64,000 bases of DNA from Microbacterium sp. 70-16 (GCF_001898315.1 NZ_MKTQ01000010.1:134358-198357); one strand, 5' to 3'. Positions 1 through 8,578 are shown, counted from the first letter of the stretch. Numbers and translations are program-made. The notes: generated by a model not told the origin, from the letters alone.

Positions 1-22
1 CCACTCACCGGCCGCCCGTACC

Positions 23-100
23 CAACTGCAAGGCCGTGCGGGCGACACGCCGGGCAGCGCGCGCGGCCGGCGGCGTGTCGCGCACGATCCCTTGCAGTTG
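23..100. repeat. Intergenic palindromic element, arms CAACTGCAAGG
   Basis: Perfect 11-bp terminal inverted repeats at 23-33 and 90-100 enclose a 56-nt GC-rich core. The core is itself nearly palindromic (GGCGACACGCCG facing CGGCGTGTCGCG). It lies just downstream of the leftward POT transporter gene. It resembles the other arm-core-arm elements in this window in plan but not in sequence. Terminator or structured-element roles are both possible, and there is no T-run. Confidence 0.6.
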
Positions 101-127
101 TGTAAGTGAGCAGGCGGCGGATGCCCC

Positions 128-1609
128 CTACCGCACGCCGCGCATCAGCTTCAGCACGGGCCGCACCGCGAGCAGCAGCGCGACGCCCATCACGATCGCG
201 ACCCCGCCGATCGTCGTGAAGTAGGGCACCTGGTCGTCGGGGTCGTAGAACTGCGCGAGCCAGCCGGCGATCGCCGTGCCGAGCGCGACCGACAGGAAGA
301 ACAGCGCGACCATCTGCGTCATGAACCGGTGCGGTGCGAGCTTCGTCGCGACCGACAGCCCCACGGGCGACAGCAGCAGCTCGGCGATCGTGAAGCCGAA
401 CAGGATCAGCACGATCGCCATCAGCGGCGTCGAGTTCGCGCCGCCGTTCGCCCACGGCAGGAACAGCAGGAACGACGCACCCATCGCGATCGCCGCCAGT
501 CCGAACTTCACCGGCGTCGACGGCTGGCGCTTGCCGAGCTTGGTCCACAGCGCCGCGAAGACGCCCGAGAACACGATGATGAAGATCGGGTTGATCGACT
601 GCACCCACGAGACGGGCATCTCCCACCCGAACAGGGTGCGGTCCAGCTGCTTGTCGGAGTAGATCGTCAGCACCGTGAACTGCTGCTGGAACAGCGACCA
701 GAACCCGACACTCACGACGAACAGTGGGATGAACCCGAACACGCGCGACCGCTCGACCGCGTCGATGTGACGCGACGAGAGGATGACCGCGAAGTAGGCG
801 ATCGCCGCGAGCACCGTGACGACGATGACGATCGTGGCGAGGTTGTCGGCGCGGATGATCCCCGTCAGCACACCGATGACGATGAGCAGGATGCCTGCCG
901 CAGCGACCGCCCACAGCAGCGGGAACCGGCTGCGCGGCAGAGGGTTCGGTACGGAGCGGGCGGCGGCGGGCAGGGACTTGCGCCCGAACGAGTACTGCAA
1001 CAGTCCCGCGGCCATGCCCACGGCGGCCAGCCCGAAGCCCCAGTGGAAGCCGAGGGTCGACTGCATGAGGCCGGTGAGGATGGGGCCGAAGAACGCGCCG
1101 AGGTTGATGCCGAGGTAGAAGAGTGAGAAACCGGCATCCCGTCGCACGTCTTCTGGGCTGTACAGGGTGCCGACGACCGACGTCGCGTTGGCCTTGAGCC
1201 CGCCCGATCCGACGGCGATCAGGACGAGACCGGTGCCGAGCCCCAGAACCCCGGGCACCAGCGCGAGCGCGAGGTGGCCCGCCATGATGACCCACGCGCT
1301 GAGGAAGAGCACGCGCTCTGATCCGAGGATGCGGTCGGCGATCCACGCGCCGAGGATCGTCGACAGGTACACCGCCCCGCCATACGCGCCGACGATGCCG
1401 GTCGCGACGCCCTCGTCGATGCCGAGCCCGCCCTGCGCGGCGGAGTAGTACATGTAGATGAGCAGGATGCCCTGCATGCCGTAGAAGCTGAACCGCTCCC
1501 ACATCTCGACGCCGAACACGTGGGCGAGGGCCCACGGCTGCCCGAAGAAGCGGGTGTCGTGGTCGCTGGCGGTGGTCGCGGTGGTGGCGTCGTCGCGCGC
1601 GTCGCTCAT
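128..1609 (-). CDS. POT-family proton-dependent oligopeptide transporter
   Basis: This 493-residue membrane protein belongs to the PTR2/POT branch of the major facilitator superfamily, which imports di- and tripeptides with protons. It carries the early signature around VEMWERFSFYGMQGILL and the following GAWIADRILG loop, and about twelve to fourteen hydrophobic segments. The length is typical of bacterial DtpT-like carriers. The ATG at 1609 is preferred over an upstream in-frame start because a TAGCGT box sits 7 nt before it, so the mRNA is probably leaderless. It is followed downstream by a palindromic element. Confidence 0.88.
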   Translation of the reverse strand: MSDARDDATTATTASDHDTRFFGQPWALAHVFGVEMWERFSFYGMQGILLIYMYYSAAQGGLGIDEGVATGIVGAYGGAVYLSTILGAWIADRILGSERVLFLSAWVIMAGHLALALVPGVLGLGTGLVLIAVGSGGLKANATSVVGTLYSPEDVRRDAGFSLFYLGINLGAFFGPILTGLMQSTLGFHWGFGLAAVGMAAGLLQYSFGRKSLPAAARSVPNPLPRSRFPLLWAVAAAGILLIVIGVLTGIIRADNLATIVIVVTVLAAIAYFAVILSSRHIDAVERSRVFGFIPLFVVSVGFWSLFQQQFTVLTIYSDKQLDRTLFGWEMPVSWVQSINPIFIIVFSGVFAALWTKLGKRQPSTPVKFGLAAIAMGASFLLFLPWANGGANSTPLMAIVLILFGFTIAELLLSPVGLSVATKLAPHRFMTQMVALFFLSVALGTAIAGWLAQFYDPDDQVPYFTTIGGVAIVMGVALLLAVRPVLKLMRGVR

Positions 1610-1616
1610 GCTGGTC

Positions 1617-1622
1617 ACGCTA
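1617..1622 (-). promoter_or_regulatory. -10 box TAGCGT of the POT transporter, leaderless
   Basis: TAGCGT lies 7 nt before the ATG at 1609. This spacing puts transcription initiation at or next to the start codon, and there is no Shine-Dalgarno sequence. Confidence 0.5.
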
Positions 1623-1711
1623 GCGCAGGCGACCCCGCGCCGTGCAGGTGGCGCTGCGGCATAGCTCGCGAGAGCTGAGCTGGTCGTGCGCGCCACCTGG
1701 ACCGCGCGACG

Positions 1712-3148
1712 TCACTCCGGGAGTGAAGGATGCGTCTCGCGCGGGTCGCGGCCCGCCGGGATGAACGCCGCCATCACGAGGGCGATCACGGCCGCGCCGA
1801 TGCCCAGGGCGAACGTCGCCTGGAAAGCGGCCGCGGTCGGCACCTGCACGCCGCCTTGCACGGTCGACATGCTCGCCAGCACGGCGGCCACGACAGCGGC
1901 GGCAGCGCTCGTGCCGAGCGAGCGGAACAGGGCGTTCAGGCCGTTCGAGGCGCCCGTCTCGCTCTGCGGCACCGACCGCATGATGAGCATCGGCATGGCC
2001 GCGTAGCCGAACCCGATGCCGACGCCGATCAGCACGTTCGCGACCAGGATGTGCCACACCTCGCTCGCGAGCACGAGGCTGAACCCGTACGCGGCGATGA
2101 GCGCGATCGCGCCGAGCACGAGCAGGCGGCGCGGCCCGACGGTGCCCGCGAGACGGCCCGAGTACGGCGAGAGCACCATCATCACGAGGCCCGACGGCAT
2201 GATCACGAGGCTCGCGGCCAGCAGCGTCAGCCCGAAGCCCGCGGGCGGCGGCAGCTCGAGCAGCTGCGGGTACGACACGTTCGAAGAGAACAGCGAGAAG
2301 CCCATCGCGATCGAGGCGAGGTTCGTCAGCAGCACGGGCCGGCGCGCCGCGACACGCAGGTCGAGCAGCGGCTCGGCGACGCGCAGCTCGTACCAGCCCC
2401 ACACCAGCAGGATGCCCGCGCCGCCGAGCCCGCACGCGAGCACCGGGGCAGACAGCCATCCCCACTGATCGCCGCGCGAGATCGCGAGCAGGATGCCCGT
2501 GAGACCGATCGCGAGCCCGGCCGCGCCCGCATAGTCGAAGCGCCCCGCCGTGCGCAGGACGCTGACGGGAACGATCCACAGCACGAGGACGAACACGATG
2601 ACGCCGAGCGCGGCGGCCATCCAGAACAGGGTGTGCCAGTCGGCGTACTCGGTCGCGAGAGCACTGATGGGCAGGCCCAGCGCGCCGCCGACGCCGAGCG
2701 TGGCACTGATCAGGGCGATCGCGGAGTCGACGCGATCTTCGTGCAGCACGTCGCGCAGGATCGAGATGCCGAGCGGGATCACGCCCGTCACGGCGCCCTG
2801 CAGGGCGCGTCCGACGACGAGCCAGACCAGGCCCGTCGACAGCGCGGCGATGACCGACCCGACGATGAGGGTCGCGACGAGCACCAGCACGATGCGGCGC
2901 TTGCCGTACATGTCGCCGAGGCGCCCGGCGATCGGCGTCATGACGGCCGCCGCCAGCAGCGTCGCGGTCACGACCCACGCGGTGTCTTCGCGGCTCGCGC
3001 CCAGCAGTTCGGGCAGCTTCGCCTGGATCGGCACGACGAGCGTGAACATGAACGAGGATGCCAGTCCCGCGACCGCGAGAACCGCGACGATCGCGCCCTG
3101 CCGAGGCATCCGGGTCAGGCGCCGTCGATCGTCCTCATCTGAATGCAT
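1712..3148 (-). CDS. MFS transporter, DHA2-type multidrug exporter
   Basis: This 478-residue membrane protein has about fourteen hydrophobic segments, as in the DHA2 (EmrB/QacA) drug:proton antiporters. The MFS motif A is visible as GRLGDMYGKRR between segments 2 and 3. The start at 3148 gives a short hydrophilic N-terminus (MHSDEDDRRRL) and sits 7 nt after a TAGCCT box, so upstream in-frame sequence is rejected. It is divergent from the acetyltransferase gene, and the two predicted -10 boxes are only about 35 bp apart. The substrate cannot be deduced. Confidence 0.85.
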   Translation of the reverse strand: MHSDEDDRRRLTRMPRQGAIVAVLAVAGLASSFMFTLVVPIQAKLPELLGASREDTAWVVTATLLAAAVMTPIAGRLGDMYGKRRIVLVLVATLIVGSVIAALSTGLVWLVVGRALQGAVTGVIPLGISILRDVLHEDRVDSAIALISATLGVGGALGLPISALATEYADWHTLFWMAAALGVIVFVLVLWIVPVSVLRTAGRFDYAGAAGLAIGLTGILLAISRGDQWGWLSAPVLACGLGGAGILLVWGWYELRVAEPLLDLRVAARRPVLLTNLASIAMGFSLFSSNVSYPQLLELPPPAGFGLTLLAASLVIMPSGLVMMVLSPYSGRLAGTVGPRRLLVLGAIALIAAYGFSLVLASEVWHILVANVLIGVGIGFGYAAMPMLIMRSVPQSETGASNGLNALFRSLGTSAAAAVVAAVLASMSTVQGGVQVPTAAAFQATFALGIGAAVIALVMAAFIPAGRDPRETHPSLPE

Positions 3149-3155
3149 CGCAGTA

Positions 3156-3161
3156 AGGCTA
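3156..3161 (-). promoter_or_regulatory. -10 box TAGCCT of the DHA2 exporter, leaderless
   Basis: TAGCCT on the minus strand is 7 nt before the ATG at 3148. It faces the TACCGT box at 3196, so the two promoters share one very short divergent region. Confidence 0.5.
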
Positions 3162-3195
3162 CCGGTTGCCAGAGGTGGTCGGGGCGGCGCGGGAG

Positions 3196-3201
3196 TACCG
3201 T
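3196..3201 (+). promoter_or_regulatory. -10 box TACCGT of the GNAT gene, leaderless
   Basis: TACCGT lies 6 nt before the ATG at 3208. It decides this start over the in-frame ATG at 3166. Confidence 0.45.
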
Positions 3202-3207
3202 GATGCC

Positions 3208-3927
3208 ATGTTCGAAATCGACGACCTCGCCGTGCCGGCTGGAATCGAGATCCGCGTGCTCGACACGGTCGAGCAGGTGTTCGGGGCGTCCGCGGTGCTC
3301 GGTGAGGTGTGGGGCGGCGACCGCACCGGGATGCCACCGAACCTGCTGCGCGCGCTCGCGCACTCGGGCAACTACGCCGTCGGCCTCTACGACGGCGACC
3401 GGATGATCGGGGCATCCGTCGCTTTCTTCGCCGCTCCTGCCGAACGGTCGATGCACTCGCACATCACCGGGATCCTCGACGGCTATCGCTCGCAGGGTCT
3501 CGGCCGGCTGCTGAAGGAGCACCAGCGGCAGTGGGCGTTCGCGCGGTCGGTGGGGCACATCACCTGGACGTTCGACCCGCTCGTCGCGCGCAACGCGCAC
3601 TTCAACCTGCGCACGCTCGGCGCGCGCGTGACCGAGTACCTCGTCGACCAGTACGGGGCGATGGATGACGGCGTCAATCGCGGCGACGAGTCCGACCGGC
3701 TCATGGTGTCGTGGGCGCTCGCGGCACCGGCATCCGCCCCACGCGAAGAAGACGTCGTCACAGCCGTCGCCGTGCCGCACGACATCGAGGCGCTACGCCG
3801 CGAAGATCCGGCCGAGGCCCTGGACTGGCGCTACCGCGTGCGCGACGCGTTCGGCGGACTGCTCGCCGACGGCTTCCGCGTCGGCGGGTTCGACGAGCGC
3901 GGCTACCTGTTCGTGCGGGCGGTGTGA
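3208..3927 (+). CDS. GNAT-fold N-acetyltransferase
   Basis: This 239-residue protein shows the GNAT core: a strand with GDRMIGASVAFF, then the acetyl-CoA loop region HITGILDGYRSQGLGRLLKEHQ. It then has FDPLVARNAHFNLRTLGAR, typical of a predicted acyltransferase family (COG3375-like) often found beside MenC/N-acylamino-acid-racemase genes. Such an enolase-superfamily gene lies 1.7 kb downstream (5671), which supports a link to N-acyl amino acid metabolism, but the substrate is unknown. The start at 3208 is chosen by the adjacent TACCGT box. Confidence 0.75.
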   Translation: MFEIDDLAVPAGIEIRVLDTVEQVFGASAVLGEVWGGDRTGMPPNLLRALAHSGNYAVGLYDGDRMIGASVAFFAAPAERSMHSHITGILDGYRSQGLGRLLKEHQRQWAFARSVGHITWTFDPLVARNAHFNLRTLGARVTEYLVDQYGAMDDGVNRGDESDRLMVSWALAAPASAPREEDVVTAVAVPHDIEALRREDPAEALDWRYRVRDAFGGLLADGFRVGGFDERGYLFVRAV

Positions 3928-3975
3928 GTGCGGGCGCGGTCGGTGCTTGCGGTGTTGGGCGCGTCGCGTGTTCGT

Positions 3976-4049
3976 AATTCAGTCTCTGCAGTCGCGGATG
4001 GCCCGATTCCCGCCGTTTCCGCCCGCGCGCGCGTCGGATTGACTGAATT
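3976..4049. repeat. Intergenic palindromic element, arms AATTCAGTC
   Basis: Perfect 9-bp inverted repeats (3976-3984, 4041-4049) flank a 56-nt GC-rich core. The right arm abuts the GTG start of the next gene, so the element could affect its expression. The plan matches other elements here but the arm sequence is unrelated. Confidence 0.45.
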
Positions 4050-4448
4050 GTGAACGCGGAGAGCGGGGCTCAGGGCGTGCCGCCCGACTGGACGGTGCAC
4101 AGGCGCGACGACGGTGAGGCCGTCGGATGGATCCACCCGGCCGGCGACACCTGGAGCGCCGTCGATGTGCTGGGGCGTGAGGTCGTGGCATCCGTCGACT
4201 GGTTGGCGGCCGAGGCCGCACTCGAAGGCCGCGGCCTGGGGTTTCTCGCCGAACCGTGGATGCTCGAGCGCGAGGGCCAGCGCCCGCTGCGCGTGCGCCT
4301 GGTCGAGGTCACGCCGGCGCGGATCGTCGTGAAGACCGACGACTACGGCGACATCAACCGGCCGATGGAGCGGTTCGAGCTGCCGTGGCCGTTGCCCGCC
4401 CGGCTGCGGCCGCCGCGTGCGGACGATCCCGACCCGCGGGTGTTCTGA
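4050..4448 (+). CDS. Hypothetical protein, 132 residues
   Basis: I do not recognise this family. The product is soluble and acidic, with no signal peptide or membrane segment. It is rich in tryptophan in its first half (WTVHRRDDGEAVGWIHPAGDTWSAVDVLG) and ends with a proline-rich tail. The GTG start at 4050 overlaps the end of a palindromic element and lacks a clear ribosome binding site, so the true start is uncertain. The gene precedes ohrR on the same strand, but the OhrR box between them suggests separate control. Confidence 0.55.
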   Translation: MNAESGAQGVPPDWTVHRRDDGEAVGWIHPAGDTWSAVDVLGREVVASVDWLAAEAALEGRGLGFLAEPWMLEREGQRPLRVRLVEVTPARIVVKTDDYGDINRPMERFELPWPLPARLRPPRADDPDPRVF

Positions 4449-4493
4449 GAGGCCGCTCGGGGTGAGTCTCCCTGCTGGCTGAGATACGTTGTG

Positions 4494-4508
4494 CACAATT
4501 CAATTGCG
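4494..4508. promoter_or_regulatory. OhrR operator (CACAATTCAATTGCG)
   Basis: The 15-mer closely matches the Bacillus subtilis OhrR operator core TACAATTAAATTGTA (established knowledge). A further half-site GCAATTATT follows. The site ends 15 nt before the ohrR start codon, so OhrR bound here would repress the ohrR-ohr transcript. Confidence 0.7.
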
Positions 4509-4523
4509 TGCAATTATTAGTGC

Positions 4524-4967
4524 ATGACCACGCCGCTCGACGACTTCGTCTGCTTCGCGATGTACACCGCGTCGCACGCGACCACGCAGGCATACCGCGA
4601 AGTGCTGCGCCCGTGGAAGCTCACCTACCCGCAGTACCTCGCGCTCGTCGTGCTCGCGACGGGGGAGCGCACAGTGTCGTCGCTCGGCGACGACCTGGGC
4701 CTCGACTCGGGCACGCTCTCGCCGATGCTGCGCCGCCTCGAGACCCGCGGGCTCGTGCAGCGCCAGCGTGACGACGCCGACGAGCGCGTCGTGCGCGTCT
4801 CGCTGACCGACGCGGGCCGCGCGACCCACGCCGACGTCATGGACGCGGTCGGATGCCTCGTGCCCGCCTTCCAGCAGGGCGGCGACCTCGGCGCGCTCGT
4901 TCGCCAGCTCGCGGCCATCACTGAGAGCATGCGCACCCTTGCCGGCGAGCTCCGCACTGCCGGCTGA
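4524..4967 (+). CDS. ohrR: MarR-family peroxide-sensing repressor OhrR
   Basis: This 147-residue winged-helix MarR protein has the OhrR hallmark of a single reactive cysteine near the N-terminus (Cys10 in FVCFAMYTAS). Oxidation of that cysteine by organic hydroperoxides releases DNA. The recognition helix region is DDLGLDSGTLSPMLRRLE and the wing is RDDADERVVRVSLTDAG. An OhrR-like operator lies immediately upstream and ohr immediately downstream, so it should repress its own operon. The ATG at 4524 has no strong ribosome binding site and may be leaderless. Confidence 0.9.
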   Translation: MTTPLDDFVCFAMYTASHATTQAYREVLRPWKLTYPQYLALVVLATGERTVSSLGDDLGLDSGTLSPMLRRLETRGLVQRQRDDADERVVRVSLTDAGRATHADVMDAVGCLVPAFQQGGDLGALVRQLAAITESMRTLAGELRTAG

Positions 4968-4991
4968 ACAGACCTCCACGAAAGGAAACCC

Positions 4992-5414
4992 ATGGACATC
5001 CTCTACACGGCCGAAGCCCTCGCAACCGGCGGTGGCCGCAACGGCCACGTGCGCACGACCGACGGCATCCTCGACACCGACGTGCGCGTGCCGAAGGAGC
5101 TGGGCGGTGCGGGTGGCGCCCCGAACCCGGAGCTGCTGTTCGCCGCCGGCTACGCGGCCTGCTTCCACAGCGCCCTGCAGTCGGTCGCGCGCGCCCAGAA
5201 GGTCGCGATCGACGGATCCAGCGTCGGCTCGCGCGTGAACCTCGGCCCGAACGGCCAGGGCGGGTTCGGCCTGTCGGTGCAACTCGAGGTCAACATCCCC
5301 GAGGTCGACCCCGTCGTCGCGCAGCAGCTCGCCGACGCCGCCCACCAGGTGTGCCCGTACTCGAACGCGACGCGCGGCAACATCGACGTCACGGTCACCG
5401 CCGTCGACGACTGA
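4992..5414 (+). CDS. ohr: Organic hydroperoxide resistance protein Ohr
   Basis: This 140-residue OsmC/Ohr peroxidase reduces organic and fatty-acid hydroperoxides using two cysteines. Both are present in the expected contexts, Cys57 in YAACFHSAL and Cys121 in VCPYSNATRGN. The N-terminal LYTAEALATGGGRNGHV and the PNPELLFAAGYAAC stretch are diagnostic of Ohr rather than OsmC. It lies 24 nt after ohrR with a good AAAGGA ribosome binding site, so the pair is probably cotranscribed and induced by peroxide. Confidence 0.95.
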   Translation: MDILYTAEALATGGGRNGHVRTTDGILDTDVRVPKELGGAGGAPNPELLFAAGYAACFHSALQSVARAQKVAIDGSSVGSRVNLGPNGQGGFGLSVQLEVNIPEVDPVVAQQLADAAHQVCPYSNATRGNIDVTVTAVDD

Positions 5415-5500
5415 CCCGCGGGCGGGCGGCGGCGCGTGGCGCCGGGCCGCGGGCGGCGGCGCCGGGCTCCGGTGGGCGGCGCCGTTCGGTCGGGCGGTCG

Positions 5501-5566
5501 AAAAGCAGGCTCACTTGTCGCCTGGGGCGCCCGGGCGGTGCCCAACGCACAATACAGCCGGCTTTT
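5501..5566. repeat. Intergenic palindromic element, arms AAAAGCAGGCT
   Basis: Left arm AAAAGCAGGCT (5501-5511) pairs with AGCCGGCTTTT (5556-5566) with one mismatch around a 44-nt core. On the plus strand the right arm ends in TTTT, so it could terminate ohr transcription. The rest of the 5415-5658 gap is low-complexity GGGCGCTGG-type sequence with no evident gene. Confidence 0.45.
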
Positions 5567-5658
5567 GGGCGCCGGGTGCTGGGCGCTGGGCCCTGGGCGC
5601 CGTGCGCGGGGCGCTGGCCCGCGGGGCGCTGAGTCGCCGGGCGACCGCCGGCCGGGCG

Positions 5659-5664
5659 TAGCCT
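5659..5664 (+). promoter_or_regulatory. -10 box TAGCCT, leaderless start of the MenC-like gene
   Basis: TAGCCT is 6 nt before the ATG at 5671, and no Shine-Dalgarno sequence is present. Confidence 0.5.
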
Positions 5665-5670
5665 GACCGC

Positions 5671-6804
5671 ATGCCGATCGCCCGACCCGCCGCCCCCATC
5701 GCCCTCGAAGCCGTCGAATTGCGGGTGCTGCACCTGCCGCTCGTCTCGCCGTTCACGACGTCGTTCGGCACCGAAACGGTGCGCGAGGTCATCGTCGTGC
5801 GGGCGCAGACCGCTGGCGGCGACGGCTGGGGTGAGATCGTCACGCAGCAGGCGCCGCTGTACTCGAGCGAGTACACGCAGGGCGCGTGGGACGTCGCGCA
5901 GCGCTACCTCGTGCCGGCGCTGCTGGATGCCGGGACGTTCGCCCCCGAGCAGGTCGCCGGCCTCCTCGAGCCGTTCATCGGACATCGGATGGTCAAGGCG
6001 GGGCTCGAGCTCGCGGTGCTCGACGCCGCCCTCCGTGCCGAGGGACGGCCGCTGGGGGAGTACCTCGGCGCAACGGTCGATCGCGTGCCGAGCGGGGTGA
6101 GCGTCGGCATCCAGCGCTCGCCCGAGGCCCTGGTCGAGACCGTCGGCGGCTACCTCGACGAGGGCTACGTGCGCATCAAGATCAAGATCAAGCCCGGCCG
6201 CGACATCGCCGACACGGCGGCGGTGCGGGATGCCTTCGGAGCGATCCCGCTGCAGGTCGACGCCAACTCGGCCTACACGCTCGCCGACGCTGACATCCTT
6301 GCTGAGCTCGACCGGTTCGACCTGCTGCTGATCGAGCAGCCGCTGCAGGAAGACGACATCGTCGACCATGCGACGCTCGCGGCGCGCCTGCGCACGCCCG
6401 TGTGCCTCGACGAGTCGATCGTCTCGGACAAGGCCGCCGCCGACGCGCTCGCGCTGCGCGCGGCATCCGTCATCAACATCAAAGCGGGGCGCGTGGGCGG
6501 CTACCTCGAGGCGGTGCGGATCCACGACCGCTGCCGCGCGGCGGGCACGCCGGTGTGGTGCGGCGGAATGCTCGAGACCGGCATCGGCCGCGCGGCCAAC
6601 GCCGCGCTCGCCGCGCTGCCGGGGTTCACGCTGCCGGGCGACGTCTCGGCGTCGGGCCGCTTCTACACGCGCGACATCGTGGCCGAGCCGATCGTGCTCG
6701 ACGACGGCCACGTGCGCGTGCCGACCGGGGCCGGGATCGGGGTAGAGATCGACCCCGTCGCCCTCGACGACGCGACGGTCGAGCGCGTGCTGCTGCGCCG
6801 GTGA
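5671..6804 (+). CDS. menC: o-Succinylbenzoate synthase / N-succinylamino-acid racemase family (MenC-like)
   Basis: This 377-residue enolase-superfamily enzyme has an N-terminal capping domain and a barrel with the full catalytic set. The set is the KxK pair Lys170/Lys172 (RIKIKIKPG), metal ligands Asp197 (QVDANSAY), Glu222 (IEQPL) and Asp247 (LDESI), and Lys271 (NIKAGRVGG). This is the OSBS/NSAR subgroup, which makes o-succinylbenzoate for menaquinone or racemises N-acylamino acids. No other menaquinone gene is in the window, so the physiological reaction stays open. The GNAT gene at 3208 is a typical neighbour. Leaderless start. Confidence 0.85.
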   Translation: MPIARPAAPIALEAVELRVLHLPLVSPFTTSFGTETVREVIVVRAQTAGGDGWGEIVTQQAPLYSSEYTQGAWDVAQRYLVPALLDAGTFAPEQVAGLLEPFIGHRMVKAGLELAVLDAALRAEGRPLGEYLGATVDRVPSGVSVGIQRSPEALVETVGGYLDEGYVRIKIKIKPGRDIADTAAVRDAFGAIPLQVDANSAYTLADADILAELDRFDLLLIEQPLQEDDIVDHATLAARLRTPVCLDESIVSDKAAADALALRAASVINIKAGRVGGYLEAVRIHDRCRAAGTPVWCGGMLETGIGRAANAALAALPGFTLPGDVSASGRFYTRDIVAEPIVLDDGHVRVPTGAGIGVEIDPVALDDATVERVLLRR

Positions 6805-6848
6805 TGGCGCAAGGCTGACGCTGCTGCGCCGGTGACGGCGCGAGCCGA

Positions 6849-6921
6849 CGCATAACTCAGGCAGATCGGCCTCCCGGGCGCCCGCCGGGGCGTTTTCGGG
6901 CGATTCTGCCTGAGTTATGCG
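6849..6921. repeat. Intergenic palindromic element, 17-bp arms containing AACTCAGG
   Basis: A perfect 17-bp inverted repeat (6849-6865 and 6905-6921) surrounds a 39-nt core. The arm word ATAACTCAGG recurs in the element at 17899. It sits between the convergent MenC-like and flotillin genes. Confidence 0.65.
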
Positions 6922-6984
6922 CCGTGGTCGGTCGCGACCCCCGGGTCGCGAACCCGGGGGTCGCGACGCCGCGAGCGTGACGCC

Positions 6985-8439
6985 CTACTCGGCCGGCGCG
7001 GCTTCAGCGGTCGCGGCCTCGGCCGGAGCGGCGGCCGCCGGAGCGTCGGTCTCGGCCGCGAGGGCAGCCGCCCGCGCGCGGCGCGCGGGGGCAGCGTCTT
7101 CGGCCAGGCCCTGTGCGATGCCGCGCCCGGTGGCCTGACCCTGGATCACCTGACGCAGGTCGATTCCGGTCGCGGCCTCGATCGCGTCGAAGCTCGCGCG
7201 CAGGCTCGACGCCGACTCGGCCGCGATGTGGCTGGATGCCCCTTCGCCGCCCAGCACCGTGATCGAACCCACCTTGTCGAAGCCGCGGGCGAACTCCGTC
7301 ATCATCGGCACGAGGGCCTCGAGCGCGCGCTGCGCGAGCAGTGCCTCTTGGTTGTGCGACAGGGCCTCAGCCTCGGCCTCGATCGCGGATGCCCGGGCCT
7401 CACCCACGAGGCGCACGGCGTCGGCCTCGGCCTGTGCGCGCAGGCGCGTCGCCTCGGCTTCCTGCGCGGCGATCTCGGCGCGCGCCTCGGCGGCCTTGAT
7501 CTCGGCGTAGGCCGCGGCATCTGCGGCACGCTGACGCTGGTACAGGTCGGCGTCGGCGACCTTCTTGATGTCGGCGTCGAGCTGCGCCTGCTTGTTCTCG
7601 GCGCCCTGGACCAGAACCGCCTGCTCGCGCTCGGCGCGGGCGAGGGCCTCGGCCTGCTCTGCTTCGGCGCGGGCTCGACCGACCTCGGCCTGTGCGGCGG
7701 CGGCGTTCTTGTCGAACGCCGTCTGCTCGACGAGGTTCTGCTCGTCGGTGGCGATCTGGCGGGCCCGCACCTCACGTGCCGCGTTGATGCGGGCCACGTC
7801 GGCCTCGCGGCGCACGCGCTCGACCTCGGTCGCGCCGAGCGCGTCGACGTAGCCGTTCTTGTCGGTGATGCCCTGGATCTGGAACGAGTCCAGGATCAGC
7901 CCCTGCGCGAGCAGGTCGCTCTTGATGCCCTCGGCGATCTGGTCGCTCAGCTTCTGGCGGTCCTTCATGAGCTGCTCGACGGTCAGCGTCGCGACGACGC
8001 CGCGCAGGGCACCCTCGAGTTGTTCGGTGGTGAACTGCTCGATCGCGCCGTCCTGGCTGAGGAAACGCTCCGCGGCGCGGCGTACGAACTCGGGGTCCGA
8101 CCCGATCTTCACGAGCGCGACTCCCGACACGTTGACCGTGACACCGTTGGATGCCTGTGCCGTCGGCTCCATCTTGATCTGCCGTGCGCGCAGCGAGATC
8201 ATCTCGGCGCGCTGGGTCAGCGGGTTCACGAGCGCACCGCCGCCGGTGATGACCGAGATGCGCGACGAGGCGCCATCGGCGCCCTTCTGGCTCTTGCCGA
8301 CGACGACGAGCGCCTGGTCGGCCTTGGCGACCTTGTACCAGGCCCGCACCATGATCAGGATGAACACGAGCAGGATGATGGCGGCGACGGCGGCGATCGC
8401 GATGATCACCAGGGCGCTTCCGGCGGCGAAGATGTCCAA
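6985..8439 (-). CDS. Flotillin-like SPFH/Band 7 membrane scaffold
   Basis: This 484-residue protein has one N-terminal membrane segment (about residues 8-32). An SPFH domain follows (about 35-220, with KADQALVVVGKSQKGADG). Then comes a long Ala/Glu-rich coiled coil (about 220-380) with AEAEQAEALARAEREQAV-type heptads, and an Ala/Pro-rich tail. Bacterial flotillins organise membrane microdomains. The start is the TTG at 8439: in that frame a stop codon lies four codons upstream, and the first internal ATG would remove the membrane anchor. No strong ribosome binding site is visible. Confidence 0.87.
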   Translation of the reverse strand: MDIFAAGSALVIIAIAAVAAIILLVFILIMVRAWYKVAKADQALVVVGKSQKGADGASSRISVITGGGALVNPLTQRAEMISLRARQIKMEPTAQASNGVTVNVSGVALVKIGSDPEFVRRAAERFLSQDGAIEQFTTEQLEGALRGVVATLTVEQLMKDRQKLSDQIAEGIKSDLLAQGLILDSFQIQGITDKNGYVDALGATEVERVRREADVARINAAREVRARQIATDEQNLVEQTAFDKNAAAAQAEVGRARAEAEQAEALARAEREQAVLVQGAENKQAQLDADIKKVADADLYQRQRAADAAAYAEIKAAEARAEIAAQEAEATRLRAQAEADAVRLVGEARASAIEAEAEALSHNQEALLAQRALEALVPMMTEFARGFDKVGSITVLGGEGASSHIAAESASSLRASFDAIEAATGIDLRQVIQGQATGRGIAQGLAEDAAPARRARAAALAAETDAPAAAAPAEAATAEAAPAE

Positions 8440-8572
8440 GAGGGCGACTCACTTTCCATACGTCGATGTCCTTCGACCGTATCGGGTGGATGCCTGCGGC
8501 CGCTTCCCTCGCGCGGGGGAATCCGCGCCCGAATCTCTGGAAAACCCCCTGCGGCGAGGCGGCCGCGACCCC

Positions 8573-8578
8573 TAGGCT
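8573..8578 (+). promoter_or_regulatory. -10 box TAGGCT of the DUF4870 gene, leaderless
   Basis: TAGGCT stands 6 nt before the ATG at 8585. Confidence 0.55.

Noticed and set aside
5567..5658. Possible structured RNA in the GGGCGCTGG-rich stretch
   Set aside because: It is low-complexity sequence with many alternative pairings and no defined stem or terminator, so no feature can be supported.
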